A stretch of 64,000 nt of DNA. It comes from JAFGAS01 sp963809875. GTDB taxonomy: Bacteria; Desulfobacterota; Zymogenia; Zymogenales; Zymogenaceae. Below, piece by piece: positions 18,209 to 26,829 of the stretch (its first letter is position 1; the number at the start of each line of letters is the position of its first letter). The notes below the pieces were generated by a model that saw only the letters and a list, made by a program, of their open reading frames with translations, had not been told where the DNA came from and searched no databases. The stretch lies in assembly GCA_963809875.1 (NCBI GenBank), contig CAWELC010000012.1, positions 59,224 to 123,223 on the forward strand, in the 5' to 3' direction. A program made the translations under genes and the position numbers.

Positions 18209-19502
18209 CGGGTTCCTTTCTCGAGATGTCGGCAAAAAGCGTCCCCTTATGAAGCCTGATCCGCGCGGTCCGGCCGACCTCGATATCCGACGCGCTGCGG
18301 ACGATCACTCCGTCGTCGGCCCGCTCGGTGATGGAGTAGCCGCGGGCCAGCACCGCCTCCGGCGAGAGCCGGGTCAGGGCGTGGGAGAGGGAAGCCAGGG
18401 CCGATCTTCTGCCGGAAACCATTGTCTCCATTGCCGAGCCGAGGCGAGACGACGCCATAGCAAACCGGAGCCTGAGGCGGTCGATGTCCTGCCTCGGGCT
18501 TTTGACCCGCCCGCCGAGGGATCCCAGCCGCTCCCGGTGCCGGGAGATCAGGTGTCTCATCTGTGCGGTCAGGCGCTGCTCGGTCCCGTCCAGCGTCATC
18601 AGGAGATCATCGAGCCTCGGGGTGACAAGCTCGGCGGCGGCGGTGGGGGTGGCGGCTCTTACGTCGGCGACGAGATCCGCGATGGTGAAGTCGATCTCGT
18701 GGCCGACGGCCGAGATCACCGGGATCTTCGAGGCAAACAGGGCATCGGCGACGGCTTCGGTGTTGAATGCCCAGAGGTCTTCAAGGGAGCCCCCCCCGCG
18801 GCCCACGATCATGACATCGGCAAGCCCCATCCGGTTGACCAGATCTACCCCCCGGGCAATCTCGTGCTCGGCCCCTTCTCCCTGCACCCGGACAGGGACG
18901 ACCAGGACGCGGCTTTTGGGCATCCTGCCGAAAATCACCTTGAGTATGTCAAAGAGGGCGGCGCCGGTGCCGGACGTCACCACGGCGATTCTCGCGGGGA
19001 GATAGGGGAGCGTCCTCTTGCGTCCGTCGGCAAAGTATCCTTTGGCGGCCAGGCGCTTCTTGAGCTCTTCGAGGGCCAGCATCATCGCCCCGATGCCGAC
19101 CGGCTCGATGTGGTCGGCGATCAGCTGGTATTCCCCCCGGGGAGGATATACCCCGACGCGCCCCAACACCAGGACGTGCTGACCGTCGGCGGGTCGCCAC
19201 GGGGGCCGGTCGGAGCGTTGCTCGAGCCCGGGTGGGAGGCTCGTCCCGGCATCGCCGCCCGCACTCCTTGAACCCGGCGCTCCCGATAGGCCGAGGAGGC
19301 GCGCCTGGTTCTTGAAGAGGACCACGCGAATCTGGGCCGCGTCGTCCTTCAGGGTGAAGTAGAGATGACCCGACGAGGGGGCCGCCAGTCCCGAGATCTC
19401 GCCCTGGACCCAGACGAAGGGGAAAGCATCCTCCAGGAGGCCGGCTATCAGGCCCGTCAGCTCGCCGACGGTCATGATCGTACGGAAATTTATGTCATCC
19501 AT
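18195..19502 (-). CDS. xseA: Exodeoxyribonuclease VII large subunit
   Basis: This 435-residue catalytic subunit has an N-terminal OB-fold (FPFVWVQGEISGLAAPSSGHLYFTLKD), catalytic region RIAVVTSGTGAALFDIL, VGRGGGSLEDLWAFN and SAVGHEIDFTIADLVADVRAATPTAAAE (shown partly), and a C-terminal coiled coil ending VLARGYSI. Residues about 75-105 form a Gly/Ser/Pro/Arg-rich insertion between OB strands that is absent from typical XseA. AGGAG lies before ATG 19502. It is the first gene of the minus-strand operon and diverges from tsaD. Confidence 0.93.
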   Translation of the reverse strand: MDDINFRTIMTVGELTGLIAGLLEDAFPFVWVQGEISGLAAPSSGHLYFTLKDDAAQIRVVLFKNQARLLGLSGAPGSRSAGGDAGTSLPPGLEQRSDRPPWRPADGQHVLVLGRVGVYPPRGEYQLIADHIEPVGIGAMMLALEELKKRLAAKGYFADGRKRTLPYLPARIAVVTSGTGAALFDILKVIFGRMPKSRVLVVPVRVQGEGAEHEIARGVDLVNRMGLADVMIVGRGGGSLEDLWAFNTEAVADALFASKIPVISAVGHEIDFTIADLVADVRAATPTAAAELVTPRLDDLLMTLDGTEQRLTAQMRHLISRHRERLGSLGGRVKSPRQDIDRLRLRFAMASSRLGSAMETMVSGRRSALASLSHALTRLSPEAVLARGYSITERADDGVIVRSASDIEVGRTARIRLHKGTLFADISRKEPDEES

Positions 19503-19592
19503 GAATGCGGTCTCCTGTTGACTTATCCGGAGGGGCCGTGTATTCTACTAGTTTAGTCGAAACCGACAACAACCTCAACAGATTTTTTGCCG

Positions 19593-20597
19593 ATGCTGAT
19601 ATTAGGAATAGATACGTCGTGCGACGATACGTGCGCGGCCGTGCTCCGGGATGATTTTGAGGTGCTCAGCTCCATCGTATCGTCTCAGGACGAGGTGCAC
19701 GGGCTATTCGGCGGCGTGGTGCCGGAGCTGGCGTCCCGAAAGCACGTGGAAAACATCATCCCGATCATCGATCACGCGCTGACGTCGGCAGGGGTGACGC
19801 TATCGGATATCGATCTGATTGCCGTCACGCGGGGGCCGGGGCTGGTAGGGTCCCTGGTGGTGGGCGTCTCGGCAGCCAAGGCGCTTTCCCTGGCCCGGGA
19901 AATCCCGCTGGTGGGGGTTAACCACCTCGAAGGGCATATCGCGTCGAGCTTTCTCGGCCCCGAACGTCCCGCGTACCCGTTCGTGGCGCTGGTGGTCTCC
20001 GGTGGACACACGAACCTCTATATCGCGCGGCGGGAGCGGGAATATCGCCTGATGGGGCAGACGATGGACGACGCGGCCGGCGAGGCCTTCGACAAGGCGG
20101 CAAAGCTCCTGGGGCTGGGCTATCCGGGCGGACGGGCCATCGAGGCGGCGGCCCAAAGGGCCGGGGGGGCGCCGGTCGAGTTTACCCGTCCCCATATCAA
20201 GAAACGCTCGTACGACTTCTCGTTTTCCGGGATCAAGACGGCGGTGCGCAACGTCGTGGCCGCCCACGATCTGGACGAGGGTCTCGTCGCGAGGATAGCC
20301 GCCGGGTTCCAGGAGGCGGTGGTCGACGTGCTGGTGAAAAAGAGTGTCGAGCTGGCGCGCAGCGAGTCGATCAACACCATAGTCGTGACGGGGGGAGTTG
20401 CGGCTAACTCGCGACTTCGCGAGGTGATGACCCGGCGGGCCTCATCGAGAGGAATAAGGGCGCTGCTTCCTCCCAAGCAGCTGTGCACCGACAACGCCGC
20501 GATGATCGCGGCCGCAGGCTCGATAAGGGCCGGAGAGGCCGCTCTCGATAACCTAACAATGAATGCGGTATCCCGATGGACGATCCAAAACCCGTGA
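19593..20597 (+). CDS. tsaD: tRNA N6-threonylcarbamoyladenosine transferase TsaD
   Basis: This 334-residue ASKHA-fold enzyme transfers threonylcarbamoyl to A37 of ANN-decoding tRNAs. Motifs: ILGIDTSCDDTCAAV, ELASRKHVENI, metal-binding VNHLEGHI, LVVSGGHT, DDAAGEAFDKAAKLLGLGYPGG (core DDAAGEAFDK) and VVTGGVAANSRLR. ATG 19593 is preferred over TTG 19587. It heads the plus-strand operon tsaD-DUF2062-rsmA, overlapping the DUF2062 gene by 22 bases. Confidence 0.95.
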   Translation: MLILGIDTSCDDTCAAVLRDDFEVLSSIVSSQDEVHGLFGGVVPELASRKHVENIIPIIDHALTSAGVTLSDIDLIAVTRGPGLVGSLVVGVSAAKALSLAREIPLVGVNHLEGHIASSFLGPERPAYPFVALVVSGGHTNLYIARREREYRLMGQTMDDAAGEAFDKAAKLLGLGYPGGRAIEAAAQRAGGAPVEFTRPHIKKRSYDFSFSGIKTAVRNVVAAHDLDEGLVARIAAGFQEAVVDVLVKKSVELARSESINTIVVTGGVAANSRLREVMTRRASSRGIRALLPPKQLCTDNAAMIAAAGSIRAGEAALDNLTMNAVSRWTIQNP

Positions 20598-21112
20598 CCC
20601 TGCAAAAGAAGACGACATTTTCCTCGTTCAGGCGCAGCCTGTACGACGAACTGCCCCCGAAAGGTACGAGCCTCAAGCAGCGGATTCGTATGGTCATCTT
20701 CTCCCACCATTCCCCGCGGGAGATCGCCCTCGGTGCGGCTATCGGGATATTTCTGGCCTTCTCGCCCTTCATGGGTATGCATACGGTCGCGGCATTGGGG
20801 CTCGCGCTGCTCTTCGGGGCAAGCCGCCTTGCCGCGGTGCTGGGAACCCTCTTCAACAACCCCGTGACCATGACCTTCCTCTATCTGTTCGAGCTGCGGC
20901 TGGGCTCCCGCATACTTGGCTACTCCCTCGCGATGCCGACGGATATCTGGAAAAACTTCCTGGAGCTTTTCTCCCTCGGCCGCAAGGTGTTTCTCTCGAT
21001 CATGACGGGCTTTGTGATCCTTGGATTTGCGTCGGCGATCGTGGCTTATCTCATAACCCTCGGGGCCGTTCTCTACATCAAGAGGAGGCGGGCCCGAAGA
21101 CAGGAATCATGA
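20576..21112 (+). CDS. DUF2062-domain membrane protein
   Basis: This 178-residue protein has the DUF2062 core SPREIALGAAIGIFLAFSP, followed by GMHTVAALGLALLF and NNPVTMTFLYLFELRLG, and a final membrane helix before a basic tail (KRRRARRQES). Three to four membrane segments are visible. The family is often near lipid A, glycosyltransferase or tRNA-modification genes; its function is unknown. It overlaps tsaD upstream by 22 bases and rsmA downstream by an ATGA. Confidence 0.85.
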   Translation: MDDPKPVTLQKKTTFSSFRRSLYDELPPKGTSLKQRIRMVIFSHHSPREIALGAAIGIFLAFSPFMGMHTVAALGLALLFGASRLAAVLGTLFNNPVTMTFLYLFELRLGSRILGYSLAMPTDIWKNFLELFSLGRKVFLSIMTGFVILGFASAIVAYLITLGAVLYIKRRRARRQES

Positions 21113-21969
21113 CCTCCCTCGGCGATACACTCCGCAAGACGGGGATCTTTCCCTACAAGGGGCGCGGGCAGCACTTCCTGGTGAACGCCGGTATTGCCGA
21201 GAAGATCGTCTCGCTTGCCGATCTCGGGCCGGACGACGTGGTGGTGGAGATCGGGCCGGGAACCGGCGCGCTGACCACCCATCTCGTGCAAAAGGCGGGA
21301 CGGGTCATCGCGATCGAGTCGGACCGGAAGCTGGCGGCCCTCGTGGCCGAGACGGTCCGCTCGGATCGGCTGGAAGTCGTCTTCGGTGATGCCCTCCGGT
21401 ATGACTATCGCGCTCTCGGCTCGTCGGCCGGGGCGAGATTGAAGGTCGTGGCCAACCTTCCCTACAACATCTCAACCCCGCTCATCTTTCGGCTGCTCGA
21501 TGCCTATCCGGCCGTCAAGACGATCGTCGTGATGCTTCAGAAGGAGGTCGCTCTTCGTCTCACGGCTTGCCCCGGGACGAAGGAGTACGGGGCGCTGACC
21601 GTGGCGGCATCCCTGTTGGCCGAGATATCGATCGCGCTTTCGGTCGGGAGGGGCAACTTTCAGCCGAGACCGAAGGTCGATTCGGCCGTCGTGGTCTTTG
21701 AGGTTCGCGACCGTCCGCGCGCCGACGTGGGGGACATCGGCACCTTCTCCAACGTCGTGAGGGCGGCCTTCGGCAACCGGAGGAAGACCCTCAGGAACGC
21801 CCTGAAGGCGCTCCTCGGAGGGGCTCCCCCGGGGGTGGTGGACAGGATCGGTGAGCTGGCGGGGATCGATCTGGGCCGACGGGGGGAGACCTGCTCCGTC
21901 GAGGAATTCGCGGTGCTGGCCCGGGCGGTTGTCGCGGTGGTCAAGGACACCCCTCAGAATGAGAAGTAG
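21109..21969 (+). CDS. rsmA: 16S rRNA (A1518/A1519-N6,N6)-dimethyltransferase
   Basis: This 286-residue protein contains the KsgA/RsmA signatures: GQHFLVNAGIAEKIV, SAM motif VVEIGPGTGALTTHL, acidic VIAIESDRKL, catalytic VVANLPYNISTPLI and the C-terminal helical domain (FGNRRKTLRNALK). It dimethylates two adenosines near the 3' end of 16S rRNA. ATG 21109 overlaps the DUF2062 stop. Its 3' end overlaps the convergent hydrolase gene by 16 bases. Confidence 0.95.
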   Translation: MTSLGDTLRKTGIFPYKGRGQHFLVNAGIAEKIVSLADLGPDDVVVEIGPGTGALTTHLVQKAGRVIAIESDRKLAALVAETVRSDRLEVVFGDALRYDYRALGSSAGARLKVVANLPYNISTPLIFRLLDAYPAVKTIVVMLQKEVALRLTACPGTKEYGALTVAASLLAEISIALSVGRGNFQPRPKVDSAVVVFEVRDRPRADVGDIGTFSNVVRAAFGNRRKTLRNALKALLGGAPPGVVDRIGELAGIDLGRRGETCSVEEFAVLARAVVAVVKDTPQNEK

Positions 21970-23027
21970 TAGGGGGCCAGGCCCGGGTCCTTTTCCCGGA
22001 GGACTCCCCCGGCCCGGTCGTCGCCGGCAAGGTAGAATGCAAAAAAGGCGGTGACGTAGCGGGATATGAGATCGTGGCGGGCGTCGGTCTCGCGTTTCAG
22101 CCTGCCTCCCGGGGAGGAATCCGAAAAGATGCCCTCGGAGAAGCTCAGGTGATCGCCGCCGACCAGCGCCATAAGGAACTTCGGGCCGGCCAGGCATCGG
22201 TACTGCGCCAGGATACCTTCCCCCTTTCTCTGCCTGTCGGCCTCCTCCGTGCCGTACATGAGCATGGCCGGAATCTTGATCTTCTCCATCTGGGCGCAGG
22301 TAAAGACGTCTCCCCCCGGGCCGGACATCGCGACAACGGCGTCGATCGGGAAATCCATGCCGACGTCGCTTGCCCCCGCGGCGACCATGACCGAAAACGC
22401 TCCCAGGGAGTGTCCGACCGCGCCGATGCGCTTGATATCGATCAGGTTGAAGAAGGGGGATCGGGGATCGCGGCCTTCCGCCGCAAGGTAGTCTATGGCA
22501 GCCTCGATCTGGTCGAAACGATACCGGAACTCGTCGACGTCGTATTTCCCCTCGGCCAGGCGGTCCCCCAGTTTAACGGCGGAGATGAGGATCTTCAGCG
22601 CGATGAAGCGCTCTCTCTGAAACCCCGGGGAAAGGGAGCAAACCTTGAGGTCATCGGAATGGTCGGGGGCAGCGACCACAAAGCCCGCCGCCGCCAGGGC
22701 CTCGCAGAGGTAGGCCGAGGCTATGGAGCATCCCGAATAGCCGTGGGAGTAGACGACCACCGGGTACGGCCCGCCCTCGGTGTCCGGCCTGGCGTCGGTG
22801 AAGGCGCCGCCGGTCCGCGTGGCGCGTCCGAAGTCGTAGACGGCCCGCGTCTTGCCCCCCACGGCAGGGTACCAGACGGCGCACGGGACCGCCTCTCTTT
22901 CGCCGCCGGGCAGGATGGTCGTCAGGTACCCGACGCCGCCGCCCTCCCGGGCATGGGAAACCGAGAGGCTCCCGCATGCGATGCAGAAAGCCAGAAGAAT
23001 CAGCACTGCGGTACGATATCTCATCAT
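21954..23027 (-). CDS. Secreted alpha/beta hydrolase (PAF-acetylhydrolase/dienelactone-hydrolase type)
   Basis: The protein of about 357 residues has a signal peptide (MMRYRTAVLILLAFCIACGSL, start 23027). YPVVVYSHGYSGC forms the oxyanion region, and the nucleophile elbow is IGAVGHSLGAFSVM. A later acid residue and the histidine in GGDHLSFSEG complete the triad. ACG at the signal end (IACG) could also be a lipobox. The substrate is unknown; the family includes lipases, chlorophyllase-like enzymes and platelet-activating-factor hydrolases. It is convergent with rsmA. Confidence 0.75.
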   Translation of the reverse strand: MMRYRTAVLILLAFCIACGSLSVSHAREGGGVGYLTTILPGGEREAVPCAVWYPAVGGKTRAVYDFGRATRTGGAFTDARPDTEGGPYPVVVYSHGYSGCSIASAYLCEALAAAGFVVAAPDHSDDLKVCSLSPGFQRERFIALKILISAVKLGDRLAEGKYDVDEFRYRFDQIEAAIDYLAAEGRDPRSPFFNLIDIKRIGAVGHSLGAFSVMVAAGASDVGMDFPIDAVVAMSGPGGDVFTCAQMEKIKIPAMLMYGTEEADRQRKGEGILAQYRCLAGPKFLMALVGGDHLSFSEGIFSDSSPGGRLKRETDARHDLISRYVTAFFAFYLAGDDRAGGVLREKDPGLAPYYFSF

Positions 23028-23149
23028 CTGGACGGTATAAGTTATTGTGCCGGCGCAAATAGAGGGCGACCCGGTCGGTAACCGGACGCTCCGGGACAAA
23101 ACGAGCGTTTTGGGTGGGGCCGTGAGTAGTCCGATCCGGTCCGGCGGGC

Positions 23150-23776
23150 TCACGCCTCCTTTTTCATGATGATTACGTCCGCGGCCGACCCGACGAGTTT
23201 CTTGAAGCCGGCGGCGTCCTTCTCGGTGCCGACGATCCCTCCCCAGTGCATGGGGACGGCCCGCGCCAGCTTCATGGCCTTGACGGCCTCGGCCGCCTCG
23301 GCATGCTCCATGGTATAGGTCCCCCCGATCGGGATGAGGCCGACGTCGGCGACCAGCCCCTTCATCTCGGGGATAAAGTCGGTGTCTCCGGCGTGATAGA
23401 TGCGCATCCCGTCGATGGTCAGGATGTAGCCCAGCCAGTCGTTCCCGCGGGGGTGGAAGGGCTTTGTGAAATTATAGGCGGGGATCGTCTCAACGACCAT
23501 TCCCATGACGTCGATCCTGTCTCCCGGCCGCATCGTGATCACGTGCGCGGGATAGTCGGGCTTGGCGTCGGCCGAGATAACGAGGGTCGTCTTTTCCCCG
23601 GCGACCCTGGCGATATCCTCGGGGGAAAAGTGGTCGGCGTGGGTATGAGAGACGAGGATCAGGTCGGCCTTTCTGGACCCGGTAATATGGTAGGGGTCCA
23701 GGCAGACCGTCCGGGAGCCGTGCACGGCAAAAGAGGAGTGGCCGAGCCAGTGGATCTTTTCCATGATATCAGCCAT
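23150..23776 (-). CDS. UPF0173-type metallo-beta-lactamase-fold hydrolase
   Basis: This 208-residue MBL-fold protein has the metal motif SHTHADHFSPEDI, a second cluster YHAGDTDFIPEM and the terminal MHWGGIVGT typical of UPF0173/UlaG-like proteins. It is likely a cytoplasmic two-metal hydrolase; the substrate is unknown. AAAGGGG lies before ATG 23776. It is co-directional with the alpha/beta hydrolase, 122 bases apart. Confidence 0.85.
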   Translation of the reverse strand: MADIMEKIHWLGHSSFAVHGSRTVCLDPYHITGSRKADLILVSHTHADHFSPEDIARVAGEKTTLVISADAKPDYPAHVITMRPGDRIDVMGMVVETIPAYNFTKPFHPRGNDWLGYILTIDGMRIYHAGDTDFIPEMKGLVADVGLIPIGGTYTMEHAEAAEAVKAMKLARAVPMHWGGIVGTEKDAAGFKKLVGSAADVIIMKKEA

Positions 23777-24120
23777 TTCAAAACCCCTTTGTCTTATTTT
23801 CGCTTTCTTTAACTATATCCCGAAGGGGCGCCTGTGTCAAGACGCCGGGGGCTCAACCGGCATGGGAAGCCGGGGAAAGCGGCGCCGGCGCGCCGCCGAT
23901 GGCGTGAGGTCTCCCACGCGCGATGTATCGCCCTGCCGGGCCTGCGGAAAATATAAAATTCTATCATGATTTCAGGGTGTTGCATTTCGATGCCCCGTCC
24001 GTGCGAGACAATAAAAGCTTGACAGTTTATGGCGATTATGATACTTTTTTCCATGTAATTATTACTGTTTAGGCGATTATTCGAGATAAAGGGAGCCGAT
24101 TTTTCGCGCCCGGCAAGATA
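23777..24120. other. Intergenic region between divergent genes, with promoter
   Basis: This 344-base gap holds no convincing ORF. The right half is AT-rich and carries a good promoter (24019-24047) for the CheW cluster. A short inverted repeat CCGGCATGGGAAGCCGG lies near 23857. Confidence 0.5.
24019..24047 (+). promoter_or_regulatory. Sigma-70-type promoter for the CheW/receiver cluster
   Basis: TTGACA (24019-24024) and TACTTT (24042-24047) are 17 bp apart, 74 bases upstream of the first CheW gene. Confidence 0.6.
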
Positions 24121-24612
24121 GTGGGGTGGTCCCCGGTGATTGGACGGAGTCAAGGAAGAGAAGCCCCGGGAAACCTCATCACGGTCTTCTCGGTCGGGGG
24201 AATCCGGTTCGCGATCAAGGTTGAACATCTGGCGGAGATCGTCCAACTGGCCGGCATCACCATGGGCCCGGCCAAGGGGTACGTCCTGGGGACGATGGAT
24301 CTGAGGGGGGCCAAGATACCCGTCGTGGACCTTGAGAAATTCTTCAGCGTCGAGACGTCTCAGGAAGGGCAAGGCCTTCAGAGCATGATCATCCTCAAGC
24401 GAAACGGAGGAAACGGGCCCGAGATGATGGGTACGATCGTCGATCGTATCGAGGGTGTTCACCGGGAAAACGAGCTGACCTTTTTCCCGTTTCCCGAAGT
24501 CGCCCAGAATAACGAGACCCTGGTGTATCAGGGCATGCTCCTGAGGGAACAGGACCTCATCCTTTTTTTGGATGTGCCGCGGCTTATGGAGCGGGCATGG
24601 GCCGCCCGCTAG
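24121..24612 (+). CDS. CheW-like domain protein (first of two)
   Basis: This protein of about 163 residues consists of one CheW-like beta-barrel domain: LITVFSVGGIRFAIKVEHLAEIV, GYVLGTMDLRGAKIPVVDLEKFF, MGTIVDRIEGVHREN. The DLRG..IPVVDL pattern is the standard CheW ligand-docking strand. It probably acts as an adaptor between a receptor and a CheA or receiver protein. The start is uncertain (GTG 24121 or GTG 24136). No CheA or receptor gene is in the window. It is followed by a second CheW protein and a receiver protein. Confidence 0.8.
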   Translation: MGWSPVIGRSQGREAPGNLITVFSVGGIRFAIKVEHLAEIVQLAGITMGPAKGYVLGTMDLRGAKIPVVDLEKFFSVETSQEGQGLQSMIILKRNGGNGPEMMGTIVDRIEGVHRENELTFFPFPEVAQNNETLVYQGMLLREQDLILFLDVPRLMERAWAAR

Positions 24613-24685
24613 GACTCGTGGTTGACCGCCGTGCGGGGCGTCGCCGCGGCCATACGGCAGCCGGGTGACGGCTCAGCATGCGTGA

Positions 24686-25135
24686 TTGGCCCGCCTCTCG
24701 ATAGGACTACCTGACGGCGTGATCGGACAGCAATATTTCCTTTTTGCCCTTGAGAGAAGGACCTTCGGGGTTCCCATCGCCGACGTCGTCAAGGTCATTT
24801 CCATAGATCGGATCTACCCGGTGCCTCTGCTGACTTCGTTCTTTTGGGGGTTCATCGTTCATGAGAAACGACCGGTCCCCTATATAAATTTGAAGAAGAG
24901 GCTGGGCATGGCGGGTCAGGCGAACAGGGAAATCGGGGTCCTTGTCCGGATCGGCGCCGAGATCATCGGCTTTTCCATTGACGGGAGCTACGAAGTCATC
25001 CAGCTTGAGCGGGAGCCGGAGCCGATCCCAATGGAGTTCAAAGGGGTCATGAAGAATTTCTTCAAGGCTCGGGGCACTCACAACAATAGGAATTTTATCA
25101 TTCTCGACGTGCATGCACTGGCCCCCGCATCATAG
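24686..25135 (+). CDS. CheW-like domain protein (second of two)
   Basis: This protein of up to 149 residues has a divergent CheW domain: QQYFLFALERRTFGVPIADVVKVISID, FWGFIVHEKRPVPYINLKKRLG, IGVLVRIGAEIIGFSIDGSYEVI. HEKRPVPYINL replaces the usual LRG.ILPVVDL strand. TTG 24686 opens the frame; GTG 24719 is an equally likely start. It ends 24 bases before the receiver gene and is probably co-transcribed with it. Confidence 0.75.
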   Translation: MARLSIGLPDGVIGQQYFLFALERRTFGVPIADVVKVISIDRIYPVPLLTSFFWGFIVHEKRPVPYINLKKRLGMAGQANREIGVLVRIGAEIIGFSIDGSYEVIQLEREPEPIPMEFKGVMKNFFKARGTHNNRNFIILDVHALAPAS

Positions 25136-25159
25136 GTAACCTTTTACAGGTTGTATGCC

Positions 25160-26734
25160 ATGGCAAAAAAAATCCTGCTTGCGGACGACAGCGTAACGAT
25201 CCAGAAGGTTGTGAGCATTACGCTTGCCCATGAGGATTTCGATCTCACGATCGTCGATAACGGCTCCAAGGCCGTCGCAAAGGCCAAAGAGATCAGGCCG
25301 GACGTCATCCTCCTGGACGTCGTTATGCCGGACAAGGACGGCTATCAGGTTTGCCAGGAAATCAAGGGTAACGCCGAGCTCAGGAATATTCCGATCATTC
25401 TCCTGACGGGCACGTTTGAGCCGTTTGACGCGGACAGGGCGGCCGAAGTCGGCGCGGATGACTTTATCAAGAAGCCCTTCGAATCCCACACCCTGATCAA
25501 TAAAGTCAAGGAGATGGCCGCCAAGTCGGGGGTGCCCCGGGAGAAGCCGGTGGACATCAGCGAGGTCGATATCGGCTTCGAGACGCCCGTCGAGGAGGAG
25601 TACAGGGAAAAACCGGCGCCCAAACGGCCGGCCGAGGCCGAAATGCCTCTTGAGGCCGACCTCGAAACGCCATGGGAAGATGAGCCGGGGGCGACCAACG
25701 GCCCGTCCATGAAGGAGCCGGAGGCCGAGGACATATGGTCGGTCGAGGAATTCGAAGATATCTCGGGAGGCAAGCGTGAGGCAAAGGCCCCGGAGAAAGC
25801 GGCAAGGCCGCCGGCAGCCGAAAAGGCCCCGGCCCAACCCGAAGCGCCGACCGTGAAGGGACCGGCACCTCGGCCCGCGGCCGCGGGGAAACCGGTCTCC
25901 GACGATTTCTTCGTCCGGGATGAAAAGCCCCGCGAAGCCGAGACCGAGGGCTTCGAGCTGGGCGAGGAAATCAGCGAGGACGAGCTCGAGAAGTTCCTCG
26001 ATGAAGAAAGGAGTGACGCCGAGATAGCCGTAGAGGAGACCTCCACGGACGATGACTTCGCCATCTCGGGTGACGAAGACGAGATCGTTTTATCGGACGA
26101 AGAGGGCCCGTCGCCGCGCGCCGAGGGTCGGCCCGTCCAGGATTTTGAGGAAGACCTGCTCGTCGAAAACTTCGAAGAGTCCCCGACGGGTACGTTCAAA
26201 GGAGGGCGCAAGGAGCCCGAGGATCTTTTCGTCGAGGAATCCGGCGAAGACGAGCTGATGGAGCTTGACTGGGAAGATGAGCCCGCGCCCGAGCGGGAAA
26301 AAGCCCCCGGGGCCGTTAAGACGGCCGGGGACTTTGAAGCCCTCATCCGCAGGACAACCGAGGAAGAATTGAGGGACTTCACCCGGGAGTCCGCGAAGCC
26401 CGCGGCCGAGCGAAAGCCTGCGCGGCGGGAGTTCGAGGTAGACCTGAACTCCTTTGAGGAGGAGCCTCTGGACGAAGAGGTCGGTCGCGACGAATCGGAA
26501 CCGTCGACATTTGACTTTGAGGATCTGACCGAAGAAGCCCCGGCCCCGAGGGACTCCGGGACGGTCGGCGGCGCCGGTAAATCGGCTGCTTCGCTCGATC
26601 AAAAGGATGTCTCTCACCTCGTGGATAAGATTGCCCGGGAGGTCATCGAAAAGGTGGTCTGGGAGGTGGTTCCCGAGCTGGCAGAGGAGCTCATCAAGCA
26701 GGAGATCAAGCGTCTCAAGGGAGAGAAGGCGTAA
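25160..26734 (+). CDS. Receiver-domain protein with long acidic linker and conserved C-terminal helix
   Basis: This is a 524-residue protein. Residues 1-120 are a CheY-type receiver: KKILLADDSVTIQKVV (acid pocket), phospho-acceptor Asp in VILLDVVMPDKDG, LLTGTFEPFD and FIKKPF (conserved Lys). Residues about 130-475 are low-complexity, strongly acidic and rich in Glu, Pro and Ala. The last about 45 residues form a predicted helix, VSHLVDKIAREVIEKVVW and VVPELAEELIKQEIKRLKG. No DNA-binding or enzymatic output is visible. The C-terminal helix resembles PopZ-like assembly regions (inference). A terminator follows it. Confidence 0.8.
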   Translation: MAKKILLADDSVTIQKVVSITLAHEDFDLTIVDNGSKAVAKAKEIRPDVILLDVVMPDKDGYQVCQEIKGNAELRNIPIILLTGTFEPFDADRAAEVGADDFIKKPFESHTLINKVKEMAAKSGVPREKPVDISEVDIGFETPVEEEYREKPAPKRPAEAEMPLEADLETPWEDEPGATNGPSMKEPEAEDIWSVEEFEDISGGKREAKAPEKAARPPAAEKAPAQPEAPTVKGPAPRPAAAGKPVSDDFFVRDEKPREAETEGFELGEEISEDELEKFLDEERSDAEIAVEETSTDDDFAISGDEDEIVLSDEEGPSPRAEGRPVQDFEEDLLVENFEESPTGTFKGGRKEPEDLFVEESGEDELMELDWEDEPAPEREKAPGAVKTAGDFEALIRRTTEEELRDFTRESAKPAAERKPARREFEVDLNSFEEEPLDEEVGRDESEPSTFDFEDLTEEAPAPRDSGTVGGAGKSAASLDQKDVSHLVDKIAREVIEKVVWEVVPELAEELIKQEIKRLKGEKA

Positions 26735-26771
26735 CCGAGGGAGAGAAACAGTACCCGGACGTTTTTTCATA

Positions 26772-26798
26772 AGGGGATGAACCATCCCCTCATTTTTT
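26772..26798 (+). terminator. Intrinsic terminator after the receiver gene
   Basis: An 8-bp perfect stem AGGGGATG/CATCCCCT (26772-26779 with 26783-26790), loop AAC, is followed by a T-rich tail. It separates the signalling cluster from valS. Confidence 0.75.
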
Positions 26799-26829
26799 GT
26801 CGTTATTTTTGATCGTGGAGTCAGTCACC

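Noticed and set aside
25345..26382. Ser-rich minus-strand ORF opposite the receiver protein
   Set aside because: It is the antisense of the Glu/Asp-rich linker, which automatically yields serine-rich sequence.
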